This document shows positions 16,957 through 27,004 of a DNA stretch of 64,000 bases, piece by piece. Source of the stretch: Vibrio sp. PID17_43. GTDB lineage: Bacteria; Pseudomonadota; Gammaproteobacteria; Enterobacterales; Vibrionaceae. A program made the position numbers and the translations under genes. Numbering within the stretch: position 1 is the stretch's first letter; each line of letters starts with the position of its first letter. A model generated the notes under the pieces. The model did no database searches. It was given only the letters and a program-made list of their open reading frames with translations, and had not been told where the DNA came from. Where the stretch lies: NCBI RefSeq assembly GCF_002608565.1, contig NZ_LIXM01000001.1, positions 124,001-188,000 of the forward strand, read 5' to 3'.

Positions 16957-18288
16957 TTACAGGGTATTTTTATGAATCTTGCCGTCTTTCATGATGACTT
17001 TGAACTTATCTTCGTAATCATTAAGAATAGTGATATCTTCCAGAGGATTGCCATCCACGAGCACTACATCGGCATAAGCCCCTGGTTCTACAACGCCGAG
17101 TTTACCGTATTTGTATGGATTCATATCGCCAGACCAACTTAATACCTCCGCCGCATTTGACGTACCCATTTTCATAATTTGATATGGGGTAAAGCCCACT
17201 TTTTCCATCCAAACCATGTTGTCTGCTTGGCGCGTATTGTACGCCGGACCAAACATATCTCCGCCCGTTACAATAAGTACATCATGCTTACGAGCCCATT
17301 CAAACATCTGTTTAGCGCCCGCATTAACCTTAGCTGCTTTGGATTTTTGATCAGGGCTAAAGAACGTAATTTTTTCTGGTTCAGCAAACGCTTCTAAAGA
17401 CATTACCGCTTGAGCAGAAAGCGCAACGCCCTCTTCTTTCATTCGTTTGATCGTATCTTCAGAAACCAAGAAATTATGCTCAATCACTTTAACGCCTGCA
17501 TCAATCGCTCGGTTTACGGAACGATCATGATAGGCATGGGCCATTACGTAAGTGCCATAATCTTCTGCAACACCCACGATGGCTTCCATCTCTTCTTTCG
17601 AGAACTGAGTCATGTGGATCGGATCAAATTCACTTGCGACACCACCACCAGCCATGATTTTAATTTGTGTAGCACCAGATCGAAGATTTTGGCGAGCCGC
17701 ACGACGTGCCTCTGTAACGCCATCAACGATGTAACCAAATCCATGACGCTCTAGATCATCAACACGCCCTGGTACATCGTTAAAGCTACCGGTATCAGCA
17801 TGACCACCAGTTTGACTTAAAAAACCACCAGCAGGGAATAATCGTGGCCCATCAATCAAACCATTGTTGATCGCTTTTGCCATCCCCAGGATGTTACACC
17901 CTGCATCTCGTGCAGTAGTAAAACCTTGATCGAGATACTGCATCATTGATACGTGCGCACGCGCACCCATTGCCATTTGATCATAGCTATCGCGGCCAAC
18001 TAACATCCCCTCTTGAATACACATATGAGAGTGCATATCGATCAGGCCGGGAATCATTGTCATTCCCTCTCCATTGATCGTTATGGTTTGTTTGTCCGTT
18101 TTAATCGGTTTTGCTGATATTTCTTTGATAAGGTTGTCAACAACAAGCACATTCTGATTCTTATGAATCTTGTCATCCGTACCATTGAAAACATTAACAT
18201 TTGTAAACAGTGTTGATGCTGCATTCACGTTTAACGCAACCGAACACGATAACGCAACTAAACAGATCTTCGTCATAGAGACTTTCAT
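16957..18288 (-). CDS. Secreted metal-dependent amidohydrolase (prolidase/imidazolonepropionase-like)
   Basis: A 443-residue hydrolase with a signal peptide (MTKICLVALSCSVALNVNA). It has the TIM-barrel metal ligands: HxH in DMHSHM, a candidate carbamylated lysine in TQIKIMAGGG, histidines in AHAYHD and VIEHNF, and an aspartate in VTGGDMFG. Relatives cleave Xaa-Pro/Arg dipeptides or cyclic amides. The ATG at 18288 sits after AGGTGT and gives a clean signal peptide, so the longer frame to 18420 was rejected. Substrate unknown; export implies periplasmic action. Confidence 0.88.
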   Translation of the reverse strand: MKVSMTKICLVALSCSVALNVNAASTLFTNVNVFNGTDDKIHKNQNVLVVDNLIKEISAKPIKTDKQTITINGEGMTMIPGLIDMHSHMCIQEGMLVGRDSYDQMAMGARAHVSMMQYLDQGFTTARDAGCNILGMAKAINNGLIDGPRLFPAGGFLSQTGGHADTGSFNDVPGRVDDLERHGFGYIVDGVTEARRAARQNLRSGATQIKIMAGGGVASEFDPIHMTQFSKEEMEAIVGVAEDYGTYVMAHAYHDRSVNRAIDAGVKVIEHNFLVSEDTIKRMKEEGVALSAQAVMSLEAFAEPEKITFFSPDQKSKAAKVNAGAKQMFEWARKHDVLIVTGGDMFGPAYNTRQADNMVWMEKVGFTPYQIMKMGTSNAAEVLSWSGDMNPYKYGKLGVVEPGAYADVVLVDGNPLEDITILNDYEDKFKVIMKDGKIHKNTL

Positions 18289-18535
18289 TATTACACCTAC
18301 GTACTTATGATTTGTGAAGTCCATTTCCCATAACTTCCTTGAAAAGAAATGAGGTGTTATGAAGCCAACCCATTCAACACAAAATACCAAACGCATATGA
18401 AATAGCGGGCTTATAATCAAAGCGTAGAAGTAATAATAAAAACTTCAAGCAGCCAAATTGCCTTTAGGCGACAACGTGTTGAATCAGCTTTTAAATGTAG
18501 ACAGTGAAAGCCTCTACGAAAACAGAGACTTTGAA

Positions 18536-19555
18536 TTATGACAAGGATTGGCGATAAGCTTTCGGGGTGGTATTCATCATTCGTTTAAAAGCACGAGTAA
18601 AGTGTGCCGAGTCCGAATACCCCGTTTTAAGCGCAATATGTGTGATGCTCAGTTCTCTATCTGCGAGTAACTCCAGCGTTTGCTTTAACACTAAGCTTTC
18701 GATAACTTCTCTGTAAGTCGTGTTCTCATTTGCTAACCGCCTTTGAATCGTTCTTACATTCATGTCTATAAGTTCTCCAGCAAACTGAATAGAAATTTTG
18801 CCCATCGATAAATAAGGCGTAAGTGCACGAGCAAGCGCGAGGCTAAACTTATCAGCTTGCTCTATGGAATCAGTGCTAACGCCCGTTTTGAAAGGGGTAA
18901 AAGCAATAGGCTGATCGATTATAGAAGCTGAAATGTGGATTGCGGTAACTGGTCTTTCCGTATAGAACTGAGCGCACTTCATACCCGGTAATTGATGAAA
19001 CGGTGTTGCATCTGCATCTTGAATGCCGACATCTGTCAGCCGCCAATTCGGCCCTGTCAATTTTTTCAAAAGCTCATTCATGAACATTACTGAGAACATT
19101 TCTGCATAACGAAACCATTCTCGATCAGCCTGCTCTTTTTCTCTCACTAACCACCACCGGCCTGCTCTTTCTTGGGTAGTCAGCTTTACACTGTCTGAAA
19201 CCTGAGCCAATAATTCAGCAATCTCTTGTAATGCCGCTTTTAGCGAATGTACTTGAGTCACTCGATTTGCAAATCGAGGCACATAGATATCATGACACAA
19301 CGTCCACATCAGCAAAGCGAACTTCTCGGGAGGCGCGTTTTCCCCTAATGTTTGAAAAACAGATTTCAATGCGCTTTCAGGAACAAATGCATTTAGTGCC
19401 TTATTGATAAGAATATCTTGCGGCATTCGCGCGGACTCAAGCAAAGCGTGAATGTCGCCATCAATTTCTTTAAGCATGATAGCAAACAGTTTTACTTCTT
19501 CCGAATGAACTAATGGGATATCAGTATTAGGCATGCGTGCGAACATCCTCATCAC
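18536..19555 (-). CDS. AraC-family regulator (AraC-type ligand-binding N-domain)
   Basis: A 339-residue regulator. About residues 20-210 resemble the arabinose-binding-type domain of large AraC proteins (OruR/ArgR-like subgroup), and the last 90 residues hold the helix-turn-helix pair, ending YSDSAHFTRAFKRMMNTTPKAYR. It lies 99 bases downstream of the HlyD/DUF2955 efflux pair on the same strand and may regulate it. The start could be any of three nearby ATGs (19555, 19546, 19534). Confidence 0.85.
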   Translation of the reverse strand: MMRMFARMPNTDIPLVHSEEVKLFAIMLKEIDGDIHALLESARMPQDILINKALNAFVPESALKSVFQTLGENAPPEKFALLMWTLCHDIYVPRFANRVTQVHSLKAALQEIAELLAQVSDSVKLTTQERAGRWWLVREKEQADREWFRYAEMFSVMFMNELLKKLTGPNWRLTDVGIQDADATPFHQLPGMKCAQFYTERPVTAIHISASIIDQPIAFTPFKTGVSTDSIEQADKFSLALARALTPYLSMGKISIQFAGELIDMNVRTIQRRLANENTTYREVIESLVLKQTLELLADRELSITHIALKTGYSDSAHFTRAFKRMMNTTPKAYRQSLS

Positions 19556-19654
19556 GTAGAAAATTTACAAGTGTAAGTGTCATTTATCGCGGCTGTAGTT
19601 AGAGCATTTATCGCTTTACTAGGAAATTAAGCGTTATACCAATTTGGGTAAGTA

Positions 19655-20668
19655 CTATGTTTGCAAAAATTTCCACTGCCGAGTTTCTAACAACAGAGAG
19701 GCAAAGATCATATAGCAGCTGACCACCACAAGTTGAAAGATTCGGACAAATGTATTGCTGTCGATATCACCAGAGCTCATCAACGTGCTACCGATCAATA
19801 CCAATAACGTGCTGAATGCGGTGGCAAAGATTGGTGCCTTTTCCGGGACAGTGTAAATTTTGGTTCCAATTAACACCGCCAATAAAGCAATAAAAGCGGT
19901 GTAAAAAAATAGGTTTGGAACGATGGCGAGTATCGTAAATGCCAGTATCGCCAATAGACCACCAATCCCATTGCTGATAACCAAGAATACACTTAATTTT
20001 ACGGATTTTTCTGATGTAATCATCAGTGACAGCAGCGCAACAAACATCATTGTTAGCAACGCTTCTGATATTTGAAAGATAAAGAAAAAGCACACCAAAG
20101 GAAATGAAATCAGCATCGCTCGAAATGCCGCATACCAGCGTTGTTGTTTAGACATTGGTGGCTCTGCATAGCCCGCGAATTCACTGCTCGGCTCCGGTAA
20201 ATAAATATGCACCAGAGCAAAAATAAGCACCGATACTGCACCTGATGTTGCCAAGCCCCCAGCAAGAAAAACTGAAACCGCAGGATTATTTATCGCCATA
20301 AATGGCAACATTAATACCGCTATCATGAGTATGGTCGCAAACAAATTCCATTTGGGGTTTGTAAACAAGTAATATCCCCACAGCATCATCCATCCGACCG
20401 CCATTAGCAACACGATGGGGTAGTGTGTGATCCCCCCTGATAAGAGCAAACCTAATCCCATCGTGGCAATTAAAGCCAACAATAGCTCATACACGGTTTC
20501 TTTATGAAGATTTGGCTTATCTATCAGAAACTTTGCGGTAAACACCGGCGCGACAAACGCCAGAGCCCAGTTAAGCCAAGCGGCGAGAAACACCGCTAAA
20601 CCAACACCAACGGTAAAGCGTAAAATCCGGCGTTGTATCGCGGTATCTAAGCGCAAATTATCGGACAT
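19655..20668 (-). CDS. DUF2955 membrane protein (FUSC-like efflux component)
   Basis: A 337-residue protein from MSDNLRL at 20668, with about ten hydrophobic segments in two clusters separated by a soluble stretch near PMSKQQRWYAAFRAM. DUF2955 proteins pair with HlyD-type adaptors and are thought to export aromatic or lipophilic compounds. The gene overlaps the end of the adaptor by 11 bases, showing translational coupling. Confidence 0.85.
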   Translation of the reverse strand: MSDNLRLDTAIQRRILRFTVGVGLAVFLAAWLNWALAFVAPVFTAKFLIDKPNLHKETVYELLLALIATMGLGLLLSGGITHYPIVLLMAVGWMMLWGYYLFTNPKWNLFATILMIAVLMLPFMAINNPAVSVFLAGGLATSGAVSVLIFALVHIYLPEPSSEFAGYAEPPMSKQQRWYAAFRAMLISFPLVCFFFIFQISEALLTMMFVALLSLMITSEKSVKLSVFLVISNGIGGLLAILAFTILAIVPNLFFYTAFIALLAVLIGTKIYTVPEKAPIFATAFSTLLVLIGSTLMSSGDIDSNTFVRIFQLVVVSCYMIFASLLLETRQWKFLQT

Positions 20669-21779
20669 AAGAAAGCACACTTAGCAGTCGAATCCATAAC
20701 TTGCCTATCGTATTGAATACGACATTATCTCCACTATAGACGATGACATCGGCTTGACCACCAACCCGAAGCATACCTTGTACTTCTTCTCTATCGAACT
20801 CTATCGCAATGGGTAACATTTGTGTTTGACGGAGCCAACCAGTTTGTTGGTTCGCTTGAGCAAGTTTGCCGGCTTGCTGGTTTTGCCCCCAATCAACCCC
20901 CCAATCGATGCTACTCACTTTTCCCTTGAAGACCTTACCCGGAGCGAAATCTAAGGCGATCTCAACCTCATCACCGATACTTACGTTGCCTAAGCTATTC
21001 TCACGAAAATAGGCTTCGATCCAAATATCCTCTGTAGAAACAAACGTCATTATCGGTTGACCTGCCGATGCGTAGAAGCCTTCGGTTAAACTAAAATTCG
21101 ATACCCCGCCTTGTGTTGGTGCACGAATGACTGTACGTTCTAAATTCAGTTGTGCTTGTTCAAGGGCGAGCAATGCCGCTTTCACTTGACTATTCTCTTC
21201 TCCTTCCGCGCCCAATTGCTGTTTCGATTTTTCAAGATCCGCTTCTGCATTCACAACATTTGCACGTGCTGTTGCCAATGCTGCTCTCGCTTTGTCTGCA
21301 TCAGATTTTGAAACGACCCCTTTCTCGGCCATCGCCAAAATACGATTTGCCTGCGCTTCCGTATTTTGGCGCTCGACGATTGCAGAGGTGAGTCGCGCTT
21401 GAGCCGAAGCAATAGAAGCGGTTTGGGCTCCTACATTTTGACCTGCGATTTCTAAATTCTCTTCCGCTTGTTTGACCGCAATCTCGTAATCTGATTTATC
21501 AAGTATTGCAAGCTCATCCCCCTCTTCTACCAATTGATTTGGTCTCACTCTAATATCTAATACATTTCCAGAGACTTGAGGTTTGATAGGCACGATATAC
21601 CCTTTCACACGCGCGTTATCGGTGATAGGGATAATACGGTCAGAAACAATGCTAAACATGAGCATCGCAACGATAAACAAGAGGAAACAATTAGTCACCA
21701 TTTTCACTTTATCTTTCTTATTTTTATTCTGGTTCGCAGCGATTTCCATTGGCTGTTTTTCTTGTTCGTTCTCGGACAT
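20658..21779 (-). CDS. HlyD/EmrA-family membrane-fusion protein
   Basis: A 373-residue adaptor with one N-terminal helix (MVTNCFLLFIVAMLMFSIVS). Then come a biotinyl-lipoyl half (GNVLDIRVRPNQLVEEGDEL), a long alanine-rich coiled coil (about 95-200), the second half (RTVIRAPTQGGVSN) and a barrel domain. It links an inner-membrane pump to the outer membrane. The partner is the overlapping DUF2955 gene. AAGGGG upstream of the ATG supports the start. Confidence 0.9.
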   Translation of the reverse strand: MSENEQEKQPMEIAANQNKNKKDKVKMVTNCFLLFIVAMLMFSIVSDRIIPITDNARVKGYIVPIKPQVSGNVLDIRVRPNQLVEEGDELAILDKSDYEIAVKQAEENLEIAGQNVGAQTASIASAQARLTSAIVERQNTEAQANRILAMAEKGVVSKSDADKARAALATARANVVNAEADLEKSKQQLGAEGEENSQVKAALLALEQAQLNLERTVIRAPTQGGVSNFSLTEGFYASAGQPIMTFVSTEDIWIEAYFRENSLGNVSIGDEVEIALDFAPGKVFKGKVSSIDWGVDWGQNQQAGKLAQANQQTGWLRQTQMLPIAIEFDREEVQGMLRVGGQADVIVYSGDNVVFNTIGKLWIRLLSVLSYVR

Positions 21780-22154
21780 ATCATCCCCTTGTCATAAAGT
21801 AGATAGAACAACTTAAGAATATACCGTCCTTATCAGGGTTCAACTCATAAATTTGTGGGCTGAATGAATGCAACGAAAGTAATTTGCACAACTTTTACAT
21901 TATCTGAAGCTTGCTTTCATAACTGACCTTGTAAGAATTGAAACCAAATAGAAAATCGTGCGACTTTCACACCGGGTCAATAAGTTATGACCAGATTTCT
22001 GACCGATTATTGCTTTCCAATTTCAGCAACAATTGTAATATTTTAGTCAAGTTTAAGCACAACGCCTCAAGTCCCTAAAGCCCTGCGGTTGCATGACGAA
22101 TACATAGTGTTGTATCACTATTATTCCAAGCCAAACAAAGAATGGAATACTGAT
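21780..22154. other. Divergent intergenic region (HlyD / HMG-CoA reductase)
   Basis: About 375 bases with no gene. It must hold both promoters. An inverted repeat GGTCA-N8-TGACC lies at 21975-21992 and could be an operator. The reading frame of HMG-CoA reductase extends into this region to a TTG at 22089, but the sequence there is not protein-like. Confidence 0.6.
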
Positions 22155-23417
22155 ATGCCGAAATTGAATTTAGACAGTAAAAGGAGTCATTCCACACTCT
22201 CTAATATTGAAACCTGCGAAAAAGTACAATCGGCATTAGAACCGAAATACCATAAAGTAGTAAGAAAACTGTGCTTGAGTGCTGGACTGTCTGACAAACT
22301 GGTTAACCGTCGCTGGAACGTTCTGGCGTCCATAACGGACAAAGATCTCCTGCTCGATCCTTTCACACAATCTCATTACGACGACTATGCAAATAATATT
22401 GAGCACTTTATCGGTACCGTGAACGTTCCTGTCGGAGTTGCAGGTCCTCTTCGTATTAACGGATTGTTTGCCAATGACGACTACTTGGTTCCGTTAGCGA
22501 CAACAGAAGCGGCGTTGGTGGCATCTTACAACCGTGGTGCCAATCTCATTACCGCTGCTGGCGGCGCGAGTACACTGTTGATCAGCGAGGGAGTGACTCG
22601 AACTCCGGTCTTCGCCTTTGTGTCAATAGCGGAAGCGGCTCAATTTGTCAGTTGGGTCGTGACACAATATGACATATTGCGCAAAGAAGCGGAATCTACG
22701 ACGACGCACGGCAAACTCAAAGACATTAATGTCAACATAGAAGGTAATCATGTTTACCTCGTGTTTGAATATGTAACAGGTGATGCCTCTGGCCAAAATA
22801 TGGTGACCATCGCAACGCACAAAGTATTTCACTATATTTTGCAACACTGCCCTATCGCCCCCGTCGATGCATTCTTAGACGGTAACTTATCTGGTGATAA
22901 AAAAGCGAATGCGCATACGCTGCGCTCGGTTCGGGGGAAAAAAGTCTCTGCAGAAGTGACTATCCCTGCGGAATTAGTGAAAAAGTATCTCCACACCACG
23001 CCAGAAAACATGGTTAAGTTTGGAAAAATGAGCATGGTTGGAGGATTGCTTAGTGGTACCATCGGAATCAATGCGCACTATGCAAATGCCCTAACTGCCC
23101 TTTATATCGCTTGTGGCCAAGATGCCGCGTGCGTGGCTGAGTCTGCCATCGGAATTACTCGCATGGACATAGACCAACAAGGTGACCTGTATGCATCGGT
23201 AACATTGCCCAACATCATGGTCGGCACCGTAGGTGGCGGGACGGGACTACCTACACAAAAAGCATGTCTTGATATTTTGGGGTTACATGGAAACGGTAAA
23301 GCCAAAGCCTTAGCGGAAGTGGCTGCTGCGCTTTGTTTAGCGGGAGAACTCTCTATCGTTGGTGCATTCTGTGCGGATCACTTCTCACGAGCTCACCATA
23401 AACTAGCAAGAAAATAA
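22155..23417 (+). CDS. mvaA: Hydroxymethylglutaryl-CoA reductase
   Basis: A 420-residue enzyme that reduces HMG-CoA to mevalonate, the committed step of the mevalonate pathway. Signatures: VPVGVAGPL, TTEAALVASYNRG (catalytic Glu), GDASGQNMVT (catalytic Asp), and GTVGGGTGLPTQ, which argue for the class I, NADPH-type enzyme found in eukaryotes and archaea. The ATG at 22155 follows GGAA and gives the usual soluble start; there is no membrane domain. It is single-gene, with a terminator at 23437. Most gammaproteobacteria use the MEP route, so gene transfer is likely. Confidence 0.93.
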   Translation: MPKLNLDSKRSHSTLSNIETCEKVQSALEPKYHKVVRKLCLSAGLSDKLVNRRWNVLASITDKDLLLDPFTQSHYDDYANNIEHFIGTVNVPVGVAGPLRINGLFANDDYLVPLATTEAALVASYNRGANLITAAGGASTLLISEGVTRTPVFAFVSIAEAAQFVSWVVTQYDILRKEAESTTTHGKLKDINVNIEGNHVYLVFEYVTGDASGQNMVTIATHKVFHYILQHCPIAPVDAFLDGNLSGDKKANAHTLRSVRGKKVSAEVTIPAELVKKYLHTTPENMVKFGKMSMVGGLLSGTIGINAHYANALTALYIACGQDAACVAESAIGITRMDIDQQGDLYASVTLPNIMVGTVGGGTGLPTQKACLDILGLHGNGKAKALAEVAAALCLAGELSIVGAFCADHFSRAHHKLARK

Positions 23418-23436
23418 TCCGTGAATCAACGAACAA

Positions 23437-23461
23437 AAAAGGGAGCGTTATGCTCCCTTTT
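23437..23461. terminator. Bidirectional terminator (HMG-CoA reductase / KAS III)
   Basis: AAAAGGGAGC pairs perfectly with GCTCCCTTTT around a 5-base loop, between convergent genes. Confidence 0.9.
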
Positions 23462-23479
23462 GATTACCTACAGTATTGA

Positions 23480-24577
23480 TTATGCTTCATCGCCACGAGG
23501 ACGCTCATTACATAACTTGATTGCACGCTCTAAAAGCTCCAGTGCAGATTTATCGCATTCTGGCAGAGCGGCATCACTTTCCGCGACAGGCGTTACGCTG
23601 TCTCCCCACTTCAGTACCGTAGCACCCCATGTTAAACCAGCGCCGAACGCCGCGAGTAACATGTTGTCGCCCGGTTTCACCCGGCCTTGCTCTACAGCCT
23701 CACACAACGCAATTGGCACGGTCGCAGCAGAAGTGTTGCCATAGTTTTGAATATTCACAAACGCTTTGTCTTGCGGAATGCCAGATAAATCACACAATGT
23801 TTGAATAATACGAATATTCGCTTGATGAGGAATAACCACATCAATTTGATCAGTGGTTAGCTGCGATGCTTTCAATACAGTTTTCGCCGCTAAGCCCATA
23901 CCTTTCACTGCGCGCTTAAATATCTCTTGTCCAACAAAGTTAAAATCCCAGTAACCATTATCTTCTGCGAAACGATCCATACAAGTACCAAACTTAGGTA
24001 CAGAGAGAATGTCACGACCTTTTGCATCACAGCCAATTTGCGATTGCAGTAGACCTACTTCTTGCTCAGTGCGCGTTAGAACCACAGCGCCAGCACCATC
24101 CCCGAACAATACGGCGGTATCACGCATTGCCCAGTCGATATAGAAAGAAAGACGCTCTGCACCAATGATAATGGCATTACGGTAGTTACCTGATTGAATC
24201 AGACGCGTGCCCGTTTCAAGACCGTATACAAACCCAGTGCACGCTGCGTTTAAATCAAATGCGGCAGCTGAACGAATGCCTAGGTTTTGCTGCACTTTAG
24301 AAGCAATATTTGGAATAAGAGAATCGGGTGAGCATGTCGCAACAATGATCAAGTCAATATCGCTCGCCTCTACACCTGCACAGGCCATTGCATGCTGTGC
24401 TGCCACGGTGGCCATATCCGACGTATTTACATGGCTAATGCGACGATTTTCAATGCCAGTGCGGGTACGAATCCATTCATCTGATGTATCGAGAAAAGTA
24501 CTGAGGTCATCGTTAGAGAGCGTGGCTGGTGGGAGACACTTTCCCCAACCAGTGATTTCAGCATAGTAATTTGTCAT
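23480..24577 (-). CDS. Beta-ketoacyl-ACP synthase III
   Basis: A 365-residue thiolase-fold enzyme that condenses acyl-CoA with malonyl-ACP to start fatty acid chains. The catalytic triad is visible: C113 in NAACTGF, His in VIPHQAN and Asn in NYGNTSAA. It carries an extra charged tail of about 40 residues beyond the usual FabH end ([13 protein letters not shown]). It is probably a second, accessory FabH, since fabH normally sits in the fab cluster. ATG 24577 follows AGG; a GTG just before it is less likely. Confidence 0.9.
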   Translation of the reverse strand: MTNYYAEITGWGKCLPPATLSNDDLSTFLDTSDEWIRTRTGIENRRISHVNTSDMATVAAQHAMACAGVEASDIDLIIVATCSPDSLIPNIASKVQQNLGIRSAAAFDLNAACTGFVYGLETGTRLIQSGNYRNAIIIGAERLSFYIDWAMRDTAVLFGDGAGAVVLTRTEQEVGLLQSQIGCDAKGRDILSVPKFGTCMDRFAEDNGYWDFNFVGQEIFKRAVKGMGLAAKTVLKASQLTTDQIDVVIPHQANIRIIQTLCDLSGIPQDKAFVNIQNYGNTSAATVPIALCEAVEQGRVKPGDNMLLAAFGAGLTWGATVLKWGDSVTPVAESDAALPECDKSALELLERAIKLCNERPRGDEA

Positions 24578-24804
24578 CACAGACCTATTTATTGTTGTAT
24601 TTAAATGAAATTTCTTAGAACCTAATCAGGTCCCAATACAAACTTGCCGTTCCATTTTTCGGCAAACTATACCCAAGGGCGTCGAACTAAGTCGCTTTTC
24701 TGAGCACAATTTCTCAGTAATTCGGATATAACATAATAAGTATACAAATAATGAGGCTGGCTGATAAGTCATGTTTTCATCAAGTTGTCATAAAGGAAGA
24801 AGTC

Positions 24805-25239
24805 ATGTCATCGTTTAAAACTCGTTGTCCGTCTTGTGGCGGTTTAAATCGTGTTCCCAATGAGCGAGTCGCAGAGTCAGCAAACTGCGGTAAGTGTAAG
24901 GCTGCGCTGTTCGATGGCGCGCCAATTGAGGGAACGCTCGAAAACTTTTCTGCGCTGTTACAAAGTCGCACACCAGTCGTGGTCGATTTTTGGGCCCCTT
25001 GGTGTAATCCATGCGTCGGCTTTGCCCCTGTTTTCTCTGATGTCGCTCAAGATCGAGCCGGAAACGTCCGTTTTGTCAAGATTGATACAGAATCAGAGTA
25101 ACAACTCGCTGCACAATTTGGCATTCGTAGTATCCCAACAATTATGGTTTATAAAAATGGTCAACGCGTCGATATGATCAATGGCGCATTGCCAAAATCT
25201 CAATTTGAACAGTGGTTAAATCAAGCACTTAGTAAATAA
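24805..25239 (+). pseudogene. trxC: Thioredoxin 2 (trxC) interrupted by an in-frame TAA
   Basis: The frame encodes a whole thioredoxin 2: a zinc-ribbon N-domain (CPSC and CGKC), the active-site strand VVVDFWAPWCNPC, and the cis-proline segment [19 protein letters not shown] at 25099-25101 (codon 99), where a CAA glutamine fits, stops it before the cis-proline strand. The remaining sequence stays open to a normal stop at 25237-25239. The active site is WCNPC rather than WCGPC. AAGGAAG lies before the ATG. Either a true nonsense mutation or a sequencing error; the 98-residue product should not fold as thioredoxin. Confidence 0.85.
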
Positions 25240-25246
25240 CCCCATT

Positions 25247-25276
25247 CGCCAGTCTGTTTACGGGCTGGCGTTTTTA
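25247..25276 (+). terminator. Terminator after trxC
   Basis: CGCCAG pairs with CTGGCG around a 12-base loop, followed by TTTTTATA. Confidence 0.8.
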
Positions 25277-25414
25277 TACAGTAATTCTTTATAGAATATC
25301 GATAAATTTCTTTTGTCGACACGAAAGAAAATTATCGTTTTACTTGCCTATTAATTAGACTCATATTCGCGCCAATTAACCCCTAAATTTTACTTAACTT
25401 ATAGGCGCAAAACA

Positions 25415-26575
25415 TTGGAAAACACAGCCATTCCTGCTGCATCGCCACGAGTCACAGTTCCTGTCGTAGCACTGTCTCTTTATGCAGTGGCGTCAGGCTA
25501 TTTGATGAGCTTGATCCCTCTTATGCTTGGTGAATACAACATCTCTGCTGATTATGCGAGTTGGTTGGCGAGTGTGTTTTATGGCGGTCTACTGATCGGT
25601 GCAATGTTCTTTGAACGCATCGTGCACAGTGTTGGTCACCGCAAAGCGTTTGTAGGTTGCTTAGCGGCATTCTCACTAACTATCGTTGTATTGCCTATTG
25701 TACCTAACGGTGTAGTTTGGCTTTTTGCACGTTTTGTTGCTGGTATTGCCGTCGCTGGTGTATTTGTTATTGTTGAATCTTGGTTGATGGCCGGTGATGA
25801 ATCATCACGTGCAAAACGATTAAGCCTATACATGCTGTCACTGTACGGAGGCTCAGCACTAGGTCAGTTTGGCATTGGGATTCTTGGCGTTAGCGGCGGT
25901 GTGCCTTTTATTGCGATCATCACACTGATCCTAATGGCAATCTTGGTATTGATGTTCATCGATTGTGAACAACCAAATAGCCAAGAATCAACAGCGCTAT
26001 CACTTAAGCAAATCTCTAAACTAAACCATGCGGCGATCATTGGTTGTGTGGTTTCCGGCCTAACACTTGGTGCTATTTATGGCCTAATGCCTGTAGAGCT
26101 TGCAAACCGTAAAATTAGCCACCAAGACATTGGCACTTTGATGGCGCTCGTGATCCTAGGCGGCATGTTAGTTCAACCTATGGTGACAGCGTTAAACAAA
26201 TACATGAGCCGTACCGTGCTAATGGCGTTTTTCTGTATTCTTGGTATTTTCTCTATCGGCCTGACATTCATCTCATCGTCAGCGGTAGTGCTTGCGGCAT
26301 CACTATTCTTATTGGGTATGGCAACATTTGCACTTTACCCGATTGCGATTAACTTAGGTTGTGAGGGTTTGGATGAGCGCTTTATCGTATCAGCCGCTCA
26401 GGTGATGTTATTTAGCTACAGCGTTGGTTCTGTCGCTGGCCCTGTGGTTGCAGATAAATTTATGGGGCAAATGCACGGCTTATTGGGTTACCTATTCGCT
26501 GCTCTGCTTGCGACCTGTATCTACATGTTATTGGCAGCGACGAAATCAAAACATCAAATGGCTGCAGGCCTATAA
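25415..26575 (+). CDS. MFS transporter (YcaD-like)
   Basis: A 386-residue transporter with twelve predicted helices. The loop 2-3 motif reads ERIVHSVGHRKAFVGC and the gating segment FARFVAGIAVAGVFVIVESWL resembles the YcaD family. The start is a TTG at 25415 behind AGGCG; no in-frame ATG occurs before the first helix. Single-gene with its own terminator. Substrate unknown. Confidence 0.88.
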   Translation: MENTAIPAASPRVTVPVVALSLYAVASGYLMSLIPLMLGEYNISADYASWLASVFYGGLLIGAMFFERIVHSVGHRKAFVGCLAAFSLTIVVLPIVPNGVVWLFARFVAGIAVAGVFVIVESWLMAGDESSRAKRLSLYMLSLYGGSALGQFGIGILGVSGGVPFIAIITLILMAILVLMFIDCEQPNSQESTALSLKQISKLNHAAIIGCVVSGLTLGAIYGLMPVELANRKISHQDIGTLMALVILGGMLVQPMVTALNKYMSRTVLMAFFCILGIFSIGLTFISSSAVVLAASLFLLGMATFALYPIAINLGCEGLDERFIVSAAQVMLFSYSVGSVAGPVVADKFMGQMHGLLGYLFAALLATCIYMLLAATKSKHQMAAGL

Positions 26576-26590
26576 TCTTAATTCAAACGA

Positions 26591-26620
26591 AAACGAGGGC
26601 TCAATGCTCTCGTTTTTTTT
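26591..26620 (+). terminator. Terminator after MFS gene
   Basis: AAACGAGGGC pairs with GCTCTCGTTT (one G-U) around TCAAT, followed by eight T. It overlaps the 3' end of the convergent gene at 26601. Confidence 0.85.
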
Positions 26621-26990
26621 GTGCTGCTCTTCTGTGGCGATTCGATGCATTGGCAATAGGTTTTTCAGGAACGCTCCGCTTTTCATGCACCAAATGCCTA
26701 ATCGCTAAAATGGGATGGTGTATTAGCATCCGCGGTCCGGAGTAACGCATCACCAAACGCATCAGCTCTTTCGGCTCCGGCTTGTAACAATGAATCGGAC
26801 ATTTATTGCACGCAGGCTTATCTTCACCATAAGGACAGCGATCTAAGCGAACCTCTGCATAATCCAACAATTTACGACACGCTGAGCACAACTCGCCTTT
26901 TGTGCCATGATGATCGTGGCAATACACCTCAATCATGGCTTTTACCGTTTTCAATTCTGTGGCAAGTTTGCCTAATAAAATCTCGCTCAT
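26601..26990 (-). CDS. Nitrous-oxide-stimulated promoter family protein (YgbA-like)
   Basis: A 129-residue cysteine-rich protein: YCHDHHG, ELCSACRKLLDYAEVRLDRC, CNKCPIHCYKP. These Cys/His clusters are the mark of the YgbA family, whose E. coli member is induced by nitric oxide. A metal or Fe-S cluster is likely. It starts 14 bases after the upstream acetyltransferase, so the two are probably cotranscribed. Basic tail at the C-terminus. Confidence 0.88.
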   Translation of the reverse strand: MSEILLGKLATELKTVKAMIEVYCHDHHGTKGELCSACRKLLDYAEVRLDRCPYGEDKPACNKCPIHCYKPEPKELMRLVMRYSGPRMLIHHPILAIRHLVHEKRSVPEKPIANASNRHRRAAQKKREH

Positions 26991-27004
26991 TAACTAACCT
27001 AGAT

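Noticed and set aside
24805..25239. Stop-codon recoding in trxC
   Set aside because: The stop is TAA, not TGA; there is no selenocysteine or known readthrough context. Mutation or sequencing error is simpler.
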